From assembly GCF_019703515.2 (NCBI RefSeq), contig NC_059346.1, positions 13,547,001 to 13,611,000 of the forward strand: DNA of 64,000 bases, read 5' to 3'. Shown in pieces: positions 11,126 to 21,199 of this stretch. The stretch is from Myxocyprinus asiaticus. Lineage: Eukaryota; Chordata; Actinopteri; Cypriniformes; Catostomidae. Every line of letters begins with the position of its first letter. The first letter of the stretch is position 1. Under the pieces are notes generated by a model. It was not told the DNA's origin. It saw nothing but the letters and a program-made list of their open reading frames with translations, and did not search any database. The position numbers and the translations under genes are program-made.

Positions 11126-12127
11126 TTAATACTGTGTATTGCCCCCTTTAGCATCAATTACAGCGTGCAGTCTTTTGTAATAGCTGTCTATGAGGCCCCA
11201 AATTCTTGCAGGTGGTATAGCTGCCCATTTGTCTTGGCAAAATGCCTGCAGGTTATGCAAAGTCTTTGGTTGTCTTGCATGAACTGCACGTTTGAGATCT
11301 CCCCAGAGTGGCTCGATGATATTAAGATCAGGAGATTGTGATGGCCACTCCAGAACCTTCACCTTTTTCTGCTGTAACCACTGGAGGGTCAACTTGGCCT
11401 TGTGCTTAGGGTCATTGTCGTGCTGGAATGTCCAAGGGTGTCCCATGCGCAGCTTTCGTGCAGAAGAATGCAAATTGTCTGCCAGTATTTTCTGATAACA
11501 TGCTGCATTCATCTTGCCATCAATTGTCACAAGATTCCCCATGCCTTTAGGGCTCACACCCCCCCCCCAAAACATCAGTGAGCCACCACCATACTTCACA
11601 GTGGGGATAGTATTCTTTTCACTACAGGCCTTGTTGACCCCTCTCCAAACAAAGCTCTATTTTGGTCTCATCACTCCAAATTACAATGTGCCAGAAGCTG
11701 TGAGGCATGTCAAGGTGTTGTCGGGCATATTGTAACCAGGCTTTTTTGTGGCATTGGCGCAGTAATGGCTTCTTTCTGGCAACTCAAACATGCAGCTCAT
11801 TTTGTTCAAGTATCGTCATATTGTGCTCCTTGAAACAGCCACACTGTCTTTTTCCAGAGCAGCCTGTATTTCTCCTGAGGTTACCTGTGGGTTTTTCTTT
11901 GTATCCTGAACAATTCTTCTGGCAGTTGTGGCTGAAATCTTTCTTGGTCTACCTGACCTTGGCTTGGTATCAAGAGATCCCCGAATTTTCCACTTCTTAC
12001 TAAGTGATTGAACAGTACTGACTGGCATTTTCAAGGCTTTGGATATCTTTTTATATCCTTTTCCATCTTTAGAAAGTTCCATTACCTTGTTATGCAGGTC
12101 TTTTGACAGTTCTTTTCTGCTCCCCAT
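11126..12127 (-). pseudogene. Tc1-like transposase, frameshifted
   Basis: The gene starts at 12127 (MGSRKELSKDLHNKVMELS). The N-terminal frame (12127-11816) holds the first HTH, the linker GSLDTKPRSGRPRK and the start of the second HTH. The first catalytic Asp is visible near 11665 in another frame (WSDETKIEL). A long C-terminal frame (11599-11126) carries GGGSLMFWGG, the second Asp in FQHDNDPKH, and the Glu in SPDLNIIEPLW, ending at the natural stop after GGNTQY. At least two frameshifts between 11816 and 11600 break it. DD34E spacing is kept in the C-terminal frame. Confidence 0.85.
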
Positions 12128-12483
12128 GGCTCAGTATCTAGCCTGCTCAATGCATCCACGAGCTAACAAACTCTTTGACTATTTATCACAGACACTAATT
12201 GCAATTTAAAAATCCACAGGTGTGGGAAATTAAACTTTATTTGCCATTTAAACCTGCGTGTGTCACCTTGTGTGTCTGTAACAAGGCCAAACATTCAAGG
12301 GTTTGTAAACTTTTGATCAGGGCCAATTGGGTGATTTCTGTTATCATTGTGATTTACAACTATATGATAATAAATGGCTTCATATGATCACTATCCTTAA
12401 ATAAAAGACAGTTTTTTGCATGATCAGTCAAAATCAAAATTTCACAATTTCTGCCAGGGTATGCAAACTTTTGATCACAACTG

Positions 12484-12486
<3 letters not shown>

Positions 12487-12521
<35 letters not shown>
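12487..12521. repeat. (AC)n microsatellite
   Basis: About 17 units between the right end of the Tc1-like element and another Tc1-like terminal fragment. Confidence 0.95.
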
Positions 12522-12522
<1 letters not shown>

Positions 12523-12523
<1 letters not shown>

Positions 12524-12660
12524 AGGCCAAAAGTTTGGAATAATGTACAGATTTTGCTGTAAAGATCCAGCTTTTGACACTTAGGACAATTGAGGGACTC
12601 ATACACAACTATTACACAAGGCATTGATGCTCAAGAAGGCAACACACTACTATATGCATA
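12523..12660 (+). mobile_element. Tc1-like terminal fragment
   Basis: GGAGGCCAAAAGTTTGGAAT is the terminal repeat of the fish Tc1-like family whose transposase end is at 3675-3985. The following leader (GGACAATTGAGGGACTCATA) matches that family. The coding region is absent. Confidence 0.65.
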
Positions 12661-13004
12661 CTATGCTTTATGTAAATATGTGCTTATGTAGATTCTGAAA
12701 GGTAGTGCTAAATAAAAAAAAAAAAAAGTGTTTTATCTCTTATATTTGTATAAATTATGAAAGGGGTGTGAACATTCATGAGAAAAAAGGGGAATGCAAA
12801 CTTGCGTATCTTAACTATATATACTGTTTATTAAACCTCCGATTAATGGGTTATCAGCTGTCTTCCTTCAGCTTTCTATCTTGTTTCTGAACAATAAAAT
12901 CAAGCAAATATATGATTTGGTGACTAAAAACAGCCATTGGCTCCTTAATGTTTTAGTTAAGCAGCCAATGGGTCCTAAGTAATTTTTTTAAGTCTGGAGC
13001 CCTG

Positions 13005-16000
13005 GAAAGGTGGTTATATAGGATTTGTTTTTGTTTTTTTTACCATTTCGTTATTTTAATTGCTTTTTCGCTTTGTTTGAAGTGCAATTTGAATTTAGAA
13101 ATGTCTTTTAAGTTTTTCGTTTTTTAAATGAACTTAATTTCAATGCAAAATCACTAAAGCAAGAAAGTCCACCAGTAGAGTCCCCGCCCCTTCCGCCTCA
13201 TTGGACCGTCCGACGGGCTTATGCCAAAGATTGAAAATAATCAATTGTCTAGCTGCATTCCTTCAATAATAGATTCCATAAATCCATTCGGTCTGCGAGT
13301 CCTTCTGATAGAACTGAACTACCTGTTTGTTCTACCCATGGAAGTTGGGGGAAGTGTTAGTAAACCTGTTTGAAAAGAACCCTTTGTTTTTGCAATTCTA
13401 TCTGGTGACACTAATGGCACAGAAATTCCATACTTTAGCTTAAAAACCTTTCGACAGTCCTCTCTCAATGCCTTATTTAATCTAACCCATAAAGCACTTA
13501 ATACATGGAATGAGGCCAAACATAACCTGCGGTTCATTAATACTATTTCTAAATGTTGATTTTATAGCCTATACATAACAATTACTCTAGATCCGTCCAT
13601 TACTGGGATGCCAAATAAATGGGTCGAACTGGTTTCACTCAATCATGATTTCATCGCTGCATATGAATGTCAACAAAAGCAGACTCAGTTGACTGTCCTC
13701 AAAGATGCAGCTGGCTGTAGCACAGGTCTGGGCAATCCTGGATTCAGAACTTGCAACTCAGAACTTGGGTGTGCACCAAGGAACTGAACCGAAGTCAGCT
13801 TGAAAATGGGAGTCTAGGGTACAGTTCTGGGGGACTCCAGTACAATTTGGAATTGGTATGAAAGTAATCCTGCCTAATTTGTGAAATTAAATGGATATCG
13901 ATGTCATATTCACTGCATTTCTTGCAATACATCCACAGTAGATAGATACAAGTTCTGTTCTGTGTGGGTTGAGTTTTGGTAGTAAAACAAAATAGGTAAA
14001 AGTCAAGCGAACAAAGCTTTCCATTTCTAGCACCTTCTCCTCCGGAGTTGTTACCAAGCTACAGTGGTACTGACATTAATAATACACATGTACTGAGGTT
14101 CTGAGCCAAATAATACAAATGTAAAAAGAAAAAAAAAAAAAGAGAGACCTATGAGTGAAGGGAGAAAATAGGGGAAATTAAACCTAGCCTCAGACCAAAC
14201 AATCAAACCAAGTAGGACAACAGCCTAAAAGATCCAGGTCACTCCAAGGGAAGCAGTATGGTTCACCAATCGCCACACACGGCATGGCCTTTTGATGACA
14301 CAAGGAAGTGACAGGTTGATTTTGGATAAAGCTCCAGAAAGTATTTTGACACTTAGGCCACACATAAAAATATAAATTGCAATGCATTAGATAACTATAT
14401 ATATGAACCAAGTGGCATTTATTCTGAAGAAAGCACAAGTACACTTTTTAAACAAAATATCCCACACACCAATATCTGTTAGGTTTCAAATGATAAAACA
14501 GTACATTTACTGTTCCAAATTAAAAGAAAAAAGGTATATAGACACTCTGTGGTTGTCAAACATTTGTGTTATATCCATATTAAATGTAATAAACCAAACT
14601 CACTCAGTTCTTTATTAGAAACACTATGGTCCTAACAATGTGCCTGATGGGGTCTTCTGCTGTTCAAACATTTCTAAGTGTGGCTTAAGTAGCCAATGCA
14701 TTCTGGTCCTCACCCTTCCATTCTTATGGGAAATGATAAAAAAAAAATAAAAAATAAAAAAAAAATCTTACAGGTATACTGTATGTGTGAATAGTTCTGT
14801 AGATGTTATGGTAAATTGTGTAAAAGGAATGGCATACATGAAAAAAGTGAGTATGACACCCCTGGCCAACTGCCTGCTGAAAAAGAGCCAGAGCTTCCTC
14901 AAATGACACAATCATCATCCTCTTGTGTTCCACTCGTGTGACAATGTGTGAAACCAATGGATCCTGCTAGTTTGTGTTGGGGAAAAAAAATGTGCTTGCA
15001 GACAGTCGTGTTTATGTATATGTGTGTTGGCTTGTTTTGATGTGGCCTGTAGGATCACACATCATAGTGTTTATCCAACTAGCATCAAGGGCAAAATCTT
15101 CAGCTAGTCTGTTTTCTCTGCTCATAATGCTGCCTTCCTAAAGTAGTCTTCAGTTGTAGAGGGGGAAAAAACCCATAAACATACTCAATCTCTCTCATAG
15201 ACACACAAACACAAAAAAAAAAAATGGGGCCTCTCTAGTGTGTTGAAACGGAGCGATGTTCCCTGAGGCAGACTGCGAAAGGTTACAGCTTTCTAGCTCA
15301 GTGAAAAAGCTCATCTTTCATCTCATCCTCTTCACTCATGCAAACACACAGATCTCATACATAAGCAGTCACAACCATATGTCATAAAGTGCAGGGTCAT
15401 CATTTTGATGTCACTGAATCATCAAAAATGGATGAAGGCAAATTCTGTTCTCAGCATTACATCATTTAACTAAGTCACTTATAGTTTAATGCTTAATGTG
15501 CTCACAATGTAACCCCATTTGACCTTTGATTCTGAAGATGATTCTGAGATTGACGCATCTGTGGAGTCTGAGCTTTGAGTAACCCCTCGTGTCATTACAG
15601 TCCTGAGAGGTAGACATACTCTGAATAGGGCTGGTGTGGCTTAGTGCTGATACTGTGTAAAAGTTATGGAAAGAAATTCTGCCAGCCTTAGTTGTGTGGC
15701 AAGAGAAATCTGAAGTTCAGGTCTGTGGCAACTCCACAAAGGGAGGTAATTATACAAACAGATAGCAGATATTTACACCAATGTTTTTTAACCTTTATTG
15801 CTGTAAGTGTGCCCCCCCCAGCACCATCAGTAAGGCTGAAGTACCCGTTCATTGATACAGAACCAAAGATGTGTCCCAAAGACTAAATATCGTTTAACAT
15901 TATCATAAATATTGATTATTATTGATCAATCAGTATTGGTTTGATCTACTGAAATCCCTTTATCCCAATACTTAATACCCAATAGGGCTGGGTACTGATA

Positions 16001-16243
16001 AAGATTTCATGATTCTGATTTAATTCCAAATGATGAGTATATTTCAGTTGTCAATTTTGCTTACATCCAATAAATAAGATGCCTTGAATTTGCATATATT
16101 ATATCTCATACACGTTTTATTACCTGTTTATTGTTTGCATGCAAAATTTTTACTATTTACAAGTATTTACATTGATATGGACAACGAGAGCTAAAATGGT
16201 ACTGTCTCTTTAAGACTACCAGCAGGTCAGCCAGTGAGCGCAT
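13005..16243. other. Long unassigned stretch
   Basis: 3.2 kb without recognised element ends or protein domains. It holds several A-runs (14125-14140, 14739-14766, 15212-15224) and short frames such as 13319-13537 reverse, which I cannot identify. The base composition is ordinary, so host intergenic or intronic DNA is the likeliest content. The last 8 bp (GAGCGCAT, 16236-16243) are the left target duplication of the hAT-C stack. Confidence 0.5.
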
Positions 16244-16471
16244 TAGGGCTGCAACTAACGATTATTAGAACGATTATTCGACTATTCTGCGATTTTTGCG
16301 GTGATTAATCATTAGATTATTCAGCTTGTGCCCCAACTTAAAAGGTTGTATTAAACGTGCTTACTAACAATAAAGAGAACAAAATCATCTTTTAAAAATA
16401 CCTCTAAATGACACTCACTGATTTAAAGGGAAAAAAATACTTTTTATTAAGTTTAATTCAGTAAAGAAATT

Positions 16472-16959
16472 CACTGCAAAAAATGCTGTTGTATCAAGTG
16501 TTTTTGTCTTGTTTTCCATTTAAAATTGTCTAAAAATCCTTAAAACAAGATACATTTACTTGAGAAGCAATATAAGCTATTTAGACTTGCTTTAAGAGAA
16601 TGTATCTTAAATATAACTGTATTTTGTATATAAGTGTATTTTTTCACTTGGTTATACTTCTGCAGGTGCAGTAAAGACAAAATATACTTATATTCAAGAT
16701 CTATTCTCTAAAAGCAAGTCTAAATATCTTATATGCTGCTTCTCAGGTGAATGTATCTTTTTTTTAAAGATTGTTAGGTATTTTAAAATATTTGTAATTT
16801 ATAATTTGTAATATTATATTCAACATTCTCAGATAACAATTTTTTCTTCTGCAGTATAGCTGCTAAAGAAAATGTATGTTGTTTTAAAGGAGTTTTAGAT
16901 ATTTATATTGGAAAACATGCCAAAACAAAAACAAATCAAAAAAGTATTTTTTTGCAGTG
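16472..16959. mobile_element. Fold-back MITE (CACTGCAAAAAA ends)
   Basis: It begins CACTGCAAAAAAT and ends ATTTTTTTGCAGTG. Internally, sequences around 16545-16620 and 16700-16765 are inverted copies (TAGACTTGCTTT / AAGCAAGTCTAAA, and ATTTACTTGAGAAGCA / TGCTTCTCAGGTGAAT), so the whole unit can fold. No coding capacity. The superfamily is not assigned, because no clear target duplication is visible. Confidence 0.75.
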
Positions 16960-17743
16960 TATAATGGGGCAAAGACTACCTCTCTCACCTTTTTGTTCAC
17001 TTCAATCCATCTTTAACTCACAAAAAAACAAACTCTCTCTTATTAATAAAGCTGTGTATTTCCAATTTTCTTTACAATAAGAAATGCACAGTGACACATA
17101 TAAAAGTCAGCTGAGTGGAAGCTAATGTGTAAACATGTATTCACCAAACTGTTTTGTTCAGGAACAATTCCAGTCGTTGCATTTACAAAATGTAATATTT
17201 AGAAGTCTGGTTTTCCAGACATTAAAATAGGATACGTAATAAAAGTAGATTTAATAAATAGTATATTTGCCCTGTGTAAATAATAAATGAGGGGTGATGC
17301 ATACTAATACAACAGGCTGGAAAAATAGATGTTTATTAATTTTAATATCCTATATATATATATATTTTGAATGTGTTGAAACTTGACACTGGGCGACACA
17401 CCCTAAAAACAGTTTCATGCTGAAGAGCCACTTAAGTTTTTTTTTCTCTCTCGTAAATGTAAATGAGTGTAAATGCTAACACCATCATATATGTCGAAAG
17501 GACTGAAGCCTGTCAACCAAAACATGAGCTCATTGATGTCATTAAATGAGTCTGCTTTTTTATTCCATCCATTACTCCTGGTCGGAGGCTGCCATATATA
17601 TTTAGTTTATACGTAGGGTTACATCCTACATAAATTTAATGGTGCAACGCTCAAATATTTAGTAGAGCGTAAATTGTGACAGCCTAGTTGTGGCGTAAAT
17701 GGGCACTAAGTTGTAACGTACATATAGCTGGTGCAACCGGCCC
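16960..17743. other. hAT-C interior with MITE-like remnant
   Basis: A/T-rich hAT-C body. 17610-17743 (GGTTACATCCTACATAAATT ... GGTGCAACCGGCCCC) resembles the end of a fish MITE with internal inverted words, but its boundaries are unclear. Confidence 0.4.
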
Positions 17744-18095
17744 CTGATGTTTATTTAGCTATTTATTTAGTTTTTATTTATTCATTATTTTAATAGTCAG
17801 CATTTGACTGATACTAAACAGTAATACTGATGTTTATTTAGCTCTTTATTTTATTTTAATGGTCAGCCATTGACTGATACTAAACAGTACTGATGTTTAT
17901 TTAGCTATTTATTTTATTTTAATTTATTCTTTATTTTAATGGTCAGCATTTGACTGATACTAAACAGTACTGATGTTTATTTAGCTATTTATTGTATTTT
18001 TATTCTTTATTTAATTGGTCAGCAATTGACTTATACTAACAGTACTGATGTTTATTAAGCTATTTATTGTAGTTTTATTTATTCTTTATTTTCTC
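17744..18095 (+). repeat. A/T-rich minisatellite, ~63-83-bp units, 4.5 copies
   Basis: Unit starts (CTGATGTTTATTTAGCT) are at 17744, 17827, 17890, 17970 and 18045. Each unit ends with a variant of GGTCAGCATTTGACTGATAC followed by TAAACAGTA. Length changes come from gain or loss of TTTATTTTAT blocks. Confidence 0.9.
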
Positions 18096-18389
18096 AGTGT
18101 TCATTTCTAGAATTTGTTGACAATGTATAATAATAATGTCAAATGTTCTTTGATAAAAATATTTGTTTAAGAAAGCAGCCTTCTGAGTACCTTTTCATAG
18201 TCATATCGGTGCAAAATCGGTGAACAATCCACATAGAAAGGGTCTGTTTTCATTCCAGCTCAAAAATTAAATATATCGAGGTCACGTGACACCATGCAAG
18301 GAGCAGACGTGTGAGCGACGAGCTCTACACACTTTGCTGAATTTTCGATTATTTTCATATTATAATCTGGTGAAATTTGATACACCCAG

Positions 18390-18639
18390 TGTAGAGCCGA
18401 GGAGGGCGGGGCCGGGCTGGAATGAGACACACCCGGTCCCCAATCAGCCTGATGGGGCGCGCGAGGGATAAAGGCGGCCGGGGACGACAGTTCGAGAGAG
18501 AGAGAATTGTAGGCAGCTGTGCTGTGTGTTTTTGGTTGTGTGTTTAAGTTAAATTATTTTTTTTTTAAATTATTAAATTATTATTTAAGTTGTCAAGCCG
18601 GTTCTCGCCGCCTCCTTTCCACTAAACCCCCCCCCTACA
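18390..18639 (+). repeat. 5' LTR of the miniature element
   Basis: 250 bp, TG...CA. It contains a TATA-like GGGATAAAGG near 18464, then (GA)6 and a T-rich part. It differs from the 3' LTR by an extra A/T-rich block (about 18548-18590) and a few substitutions. Confidence 0.85.
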
Positions 18640-18640
18640 C

Positions 18641-18658
18641 TGGTGCTGAAACCCGGGA
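18641..18658 (+). promoter_or_regulatory. Primer-binding site, tRNA-Phe type
   Basis: TGGTGCTGAAACCCGGGA starts one base after the 5' LTR. It is complementary to the 3' end of animal tRNA-Phe (TCCCGGGTTTCGGCACCA from family knowledge) except for one T/C position. Confidence 0.75.
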
Positions 18659-18997
18659 AGGAGGAGGGATTCCCGTCGCAGGATCCTCGACACTGCCGTC
18701 CACCCAGGGGAGCGCCGCTGCCGTCCAACGGGGGACGGAGTAGCCCGACCACCCGGACGCGGGGAACGGCCGCCGTCCGTGAGGTGAGTGGGGACGGGAC
18801 TCCCCGACCGCCTGGAGCGAGGGAGCCGCTGCCAGGGGCGGAGGAGAGTCCCCACAGGACGCCGGGAACGCGGAGGGGCGTTCTGTCCGCTGGGGGTCGG
18901 AGGTCTGACTCCGGTCCGCCCGGGGAGGAGCGGCTGCAGTCCGCCTGAGAGGGTGGAGTAGTGATCGAGGACCACGCGACGGCGCATCAGAGAACTG

Positions 18998-19107
18998 GTG
19001 AGTTTCTTTTTCTCTCTCTCCTCTCTCTCTCTCTCTCTGTCGCTCCGTGTTGGCCTTTCCCTCGCCATTTTGTGTTTTTTTTTTTTTCTCCTCCTGTTTC
19101 CTCCCAG
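18998..19107 (+). other. Intron-like segment in the miniature element
   Basis: A good donor context (ACTG|GTGAGT at 18998) is followed by a 100-bp pyrimidine-rich stretch with (CT)n and T11, and a strong acceptor (TTTCCTCCCAG|G at 19107). This may be a spliced leader or just a pyrimidine tract with chance splice words. Confidence 0.35.
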
Positions 19108-19201
19108 GTCGAGGAAGGCGGGGAGGACCCGCTGGCAGTCGGGGCATAAGGCACGCCCCCCCCCCCCGGAGAGGAAGGGTGGGGGGGATGTACGCCGGGA
19201 G

Positions 19202-19431
19202 TGTAGAGCCGAGGAGGGCGGGGCCGGGCTGGAATGAGACACACCCGGTCCCCAATCAGCCTGATGGGGCGCGCGAGGGATAAAGGCGGCCGGGGACGAC
19301 AGTTTGAGAGAGAGAGAATTGCAGGCAGCTGTACTGTGTGTTTTTAGTTGTGTGTTTTGGTTAATAAATTATTATTTAAGTTGTCAAGCCGGTTCTCGCC
19401 TCCTCCTTTCCACTAAACCCCCCCCCCCACA
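19202..19431 (+). repeat. 3' LTR of the miniature element
   Basis: 230 bp, preceded by a purine run (GAGAGGAAGGGTGGGGGGGA, 19171-19190) that can serve as polypurine tract. Thirteen bases (TGTACGCCGGGAG) separate that run from the LTR start defined by the 5' copy. AATAAA at 19363-19368 is a candidate polyadenylation signal. Confidence 0.8.
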
Positions 19432-19462
19432 CCCAGTTACACATTTGCCCTTTGTTGCAAAA

Positions 19463-20296
19463 CATGGCAAAGAAGTAAAAATCCTCGGCCTCTGGAGACA
19501 TTAAAAGACACTTACGTGTTCAGGATGAAAGCCCCGACAGGCCTACAGACCAGGGACTCGATTTGGATGGCGTGGCGAGAGAAGGAATCCAGCGTCAGTT
19601 GTCCAACATGTCGGTGATGCTGACGAAGGTTCTTGCTGACCTGGAGGATCTCACTGTAATACGTTGATCGATCACGTCGATGGAAATAAAATTCTCAGAG
19701 TTAGGTACAAGAGTGACTGAAGTTGAAAAACGAATCGATTTTCTGGAATCTTCGGAGAGGGAATTAGCCGCTAATCTGGCCGTGACCAAAGTTGATCTGG
19801 AACATCTCCTTGAAAAGCTTGAAGATCTTGAAAATAGAAGCTGCAGGAATAACATTTGAATTGTTGGAATTTCTGAGCATGAGGAGGACAGATATATGGT
19901 GAAATTCCTAGACGAGTTTTTCCCGAGTCTGCTCGTCACAAGCTGGAAATCAAGCGAGCTCACAGAGTGCCGGCTCGGAGATCTGCTGAGGGAGATAGGC
20001 CCCGATCGATTCTGGCCAGATTTCTGAGATCATCCGATAAAGATCTTGTGTTGCGCCAGGCGAGGAGCAAAGGGAAGCTTTCTTGGAAGAACCATAATAT
20101 TTTCTTGTTCCCGGACTTTGCGAACTTGACGAGAGAAACGCGATCAGTTTAAGGAATGCAAGAAACTCTTACATCAGAAAAAGATCTCATTTGCTCTGAT
20201 GATTCCTGCCAAACTGAGAATAGAAACGAAGGTCGGTCGCAAAGTATTTACATGTCCAAATCTGGCAATGTCTTTTATAGAATCAATGACTGAGTA
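19463..20296 (+). pseudogene. LINE-1 ORF1 (L1-type RNA-binding protein), broken
   Basis: It starts at ATGGCAAAGAAG (19463), which is followed at once by an in-frame TAA. Segments in different frames show a leucine-rich coiled-coil region (19690-19830, for example VEKRIDFLESSERE and LEKLEDLENRSCRNN, the latter a typical L1 ORF1 junction). Next come an RRM-like middle (VGISEHEED) and a C-terminal domain (FPDFANLTRETR; ALMIPAKLRIETKVGRKVFT). Several stops and shifts prevent translation. In intact elements this protein packages the LINE RNA. Confidence 0.8.
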
Positions 20297-20672
20297 AACC
20301 ATTGGATGTTTCTCATGTGAGTGGGCCTGACTCGCTGTACCTAACTCTTGAGGAAGCTGGGCGACATTTTGTTTTTTTTTGCGTTGGCTCCGCCGAGCGG
20401 CTGGAGCTTGTTTTGTGAATAACACTTTTCCTTAAAGAAACTTTTGCATTGATGAAAGATGACTTTTGCATTGAAGTTCCCGGACAGATTGAGAGTAGAC
20501 ACTACGGATGACCGCAAAATATTTACATGCTGCTCACACAAAGTATGTCTTTTATGAAGTCGACGGATTATGTAAGTCATGGTATATACTTTTATGCAGC
20601 CTGGTTTTGTTTCTTTTTGTATTGGTTCCGCCTAGCGGCAGGAGCTTGTTCTATTGAATAACACTCCTCTGG
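20187..20672 (+). repeat. Diverged tandem duplication of the ORF1 3' end
   Basis: Unit 1 (20187-20440) and unit 2 (20459-20672) align in order. Translated, they share FAL..P..LR(I/V)(E/D)T...RK(V/I)FTC. Downstream in each are TTGG(C/T)TCCGCC(G/T)AGCGGC, GGAGCTTGTT and GAATAACACT. Unit 2 lies wholly between ORF1 and ORF2. Confidence 0.75.
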
Positions 20673-21199
20673 AACAGCTGTGGAGTAATCTGTTCATTCT
20701 TCATACTTATTCCTCCTGCTGGCTGGACTGATTACGTCATCCGCTGAACTCATAACAGCTGGCTCACGGAACATTCGTTTGTCTGTCCGAGAAATCTGAA
20801 TGGTTTTATATCAGCTGAAATTTGTTTTGTGGAAGATCACACCTTTGAGACAGTTCCGTAAATGAATCTACACATTCTTTGTGTTCATTCTTACTATTGA
20901 CTGTGTTTATTTTACAAAGTATTTTCTGTTATGTAATTTTGCCTCACAAATTTGTGAGGCAAAATTGAGCAATCCGATGGCAAAGTTTTTGTGGGGACTC
21001 GTGGGCATTCATGGACTTTTTGAGTTTAGAGGGATTGTCGTCGGTTGGCGCTGTCGTGCGTGGGATTAATGCGCACGTTTTTCTTTTTTTGTTTGTTTTG
21101 TTTGGGGAGATGTTCGGGGGTTGATTGTTTCACTAATGGGGAATGTGGTCTGTATAATTTAGTTTATGACACACAATTTATTTTTTCTACAATATCAAT

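Larger units (their letters stand above)
10906..12486 (-). mobile_element. Tc1-like element with IR/DR-type ends
   Basis: On the right, two copies of the short direct repeat (GGGTATGCAAACTTTTGATC at 12459 and a variant near 12299) give the IR/DR layout of long-TIR Tc1 elements. On the left only the inner copy survives (complement near 11099-11121); the outer one is lost into the (TA)n tract. It encodes a broken transposase on the reverse strand and is inserted into hAT-B. Confidence 0.8.
10457..13004 (+). mobile_element. hAT-like family B, full-length copy with nested insertions
   Basis: The left terminus CAGGGCTCCAGACT (10457-10470) is the exact reverse complement of the right terminus AGTCTGGAGCCCTG (12991-13004). 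GAAAG lies immediately outside on both sides (10452-10456 and 13005-13009), so the target duplication may be 5 bp or an eroded longer one. The left 450 bp match the fragment at 4468-4960. Inside sit a Tc1-like element (10906-12486), a (CA)n tract and a second Tc1-like terminal piece. No family B transposase is seen. Confidence 0.75.
18390..19431 (+). mobile_element. Miniature LTR retrotransposon (TRIM-like), non-coding
   Basis: Two direct repeats, 18390-18639 and 19202-19431, both start TGTAGAGCCGAGGAGGGCGG and end in CA. A perfect 5-bp target duplication CCCAG flanks the element (18385-18389, 19432-19436). A primer-binding site starts at 18641. The 562-bp interior is GC-rich and has no gag, pol or env. 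The whole unit is only about 1.04 kb, which fits a terminal-repeat retrotransposon in miniature relying on enzymes from a relative. It interrupts the leader of LINE-1 about 25 bp before ORF1. Confidence 0.85.

Noticed and set aside
17744..18095. CRISPR-like regular repeats
   Set aside because: Units are contiguous, A/T-rich and variable in length, with no unique spacers; the DNA is vertebrate.
18622..19255. Two 206-codon reverse frames and several forward frames in the GC-rich block
   Set aside because: They overlap in many frames, lie in the miniature LTR element, are rich in P/R/G as expected from GC-rich DNA, and show no domain.
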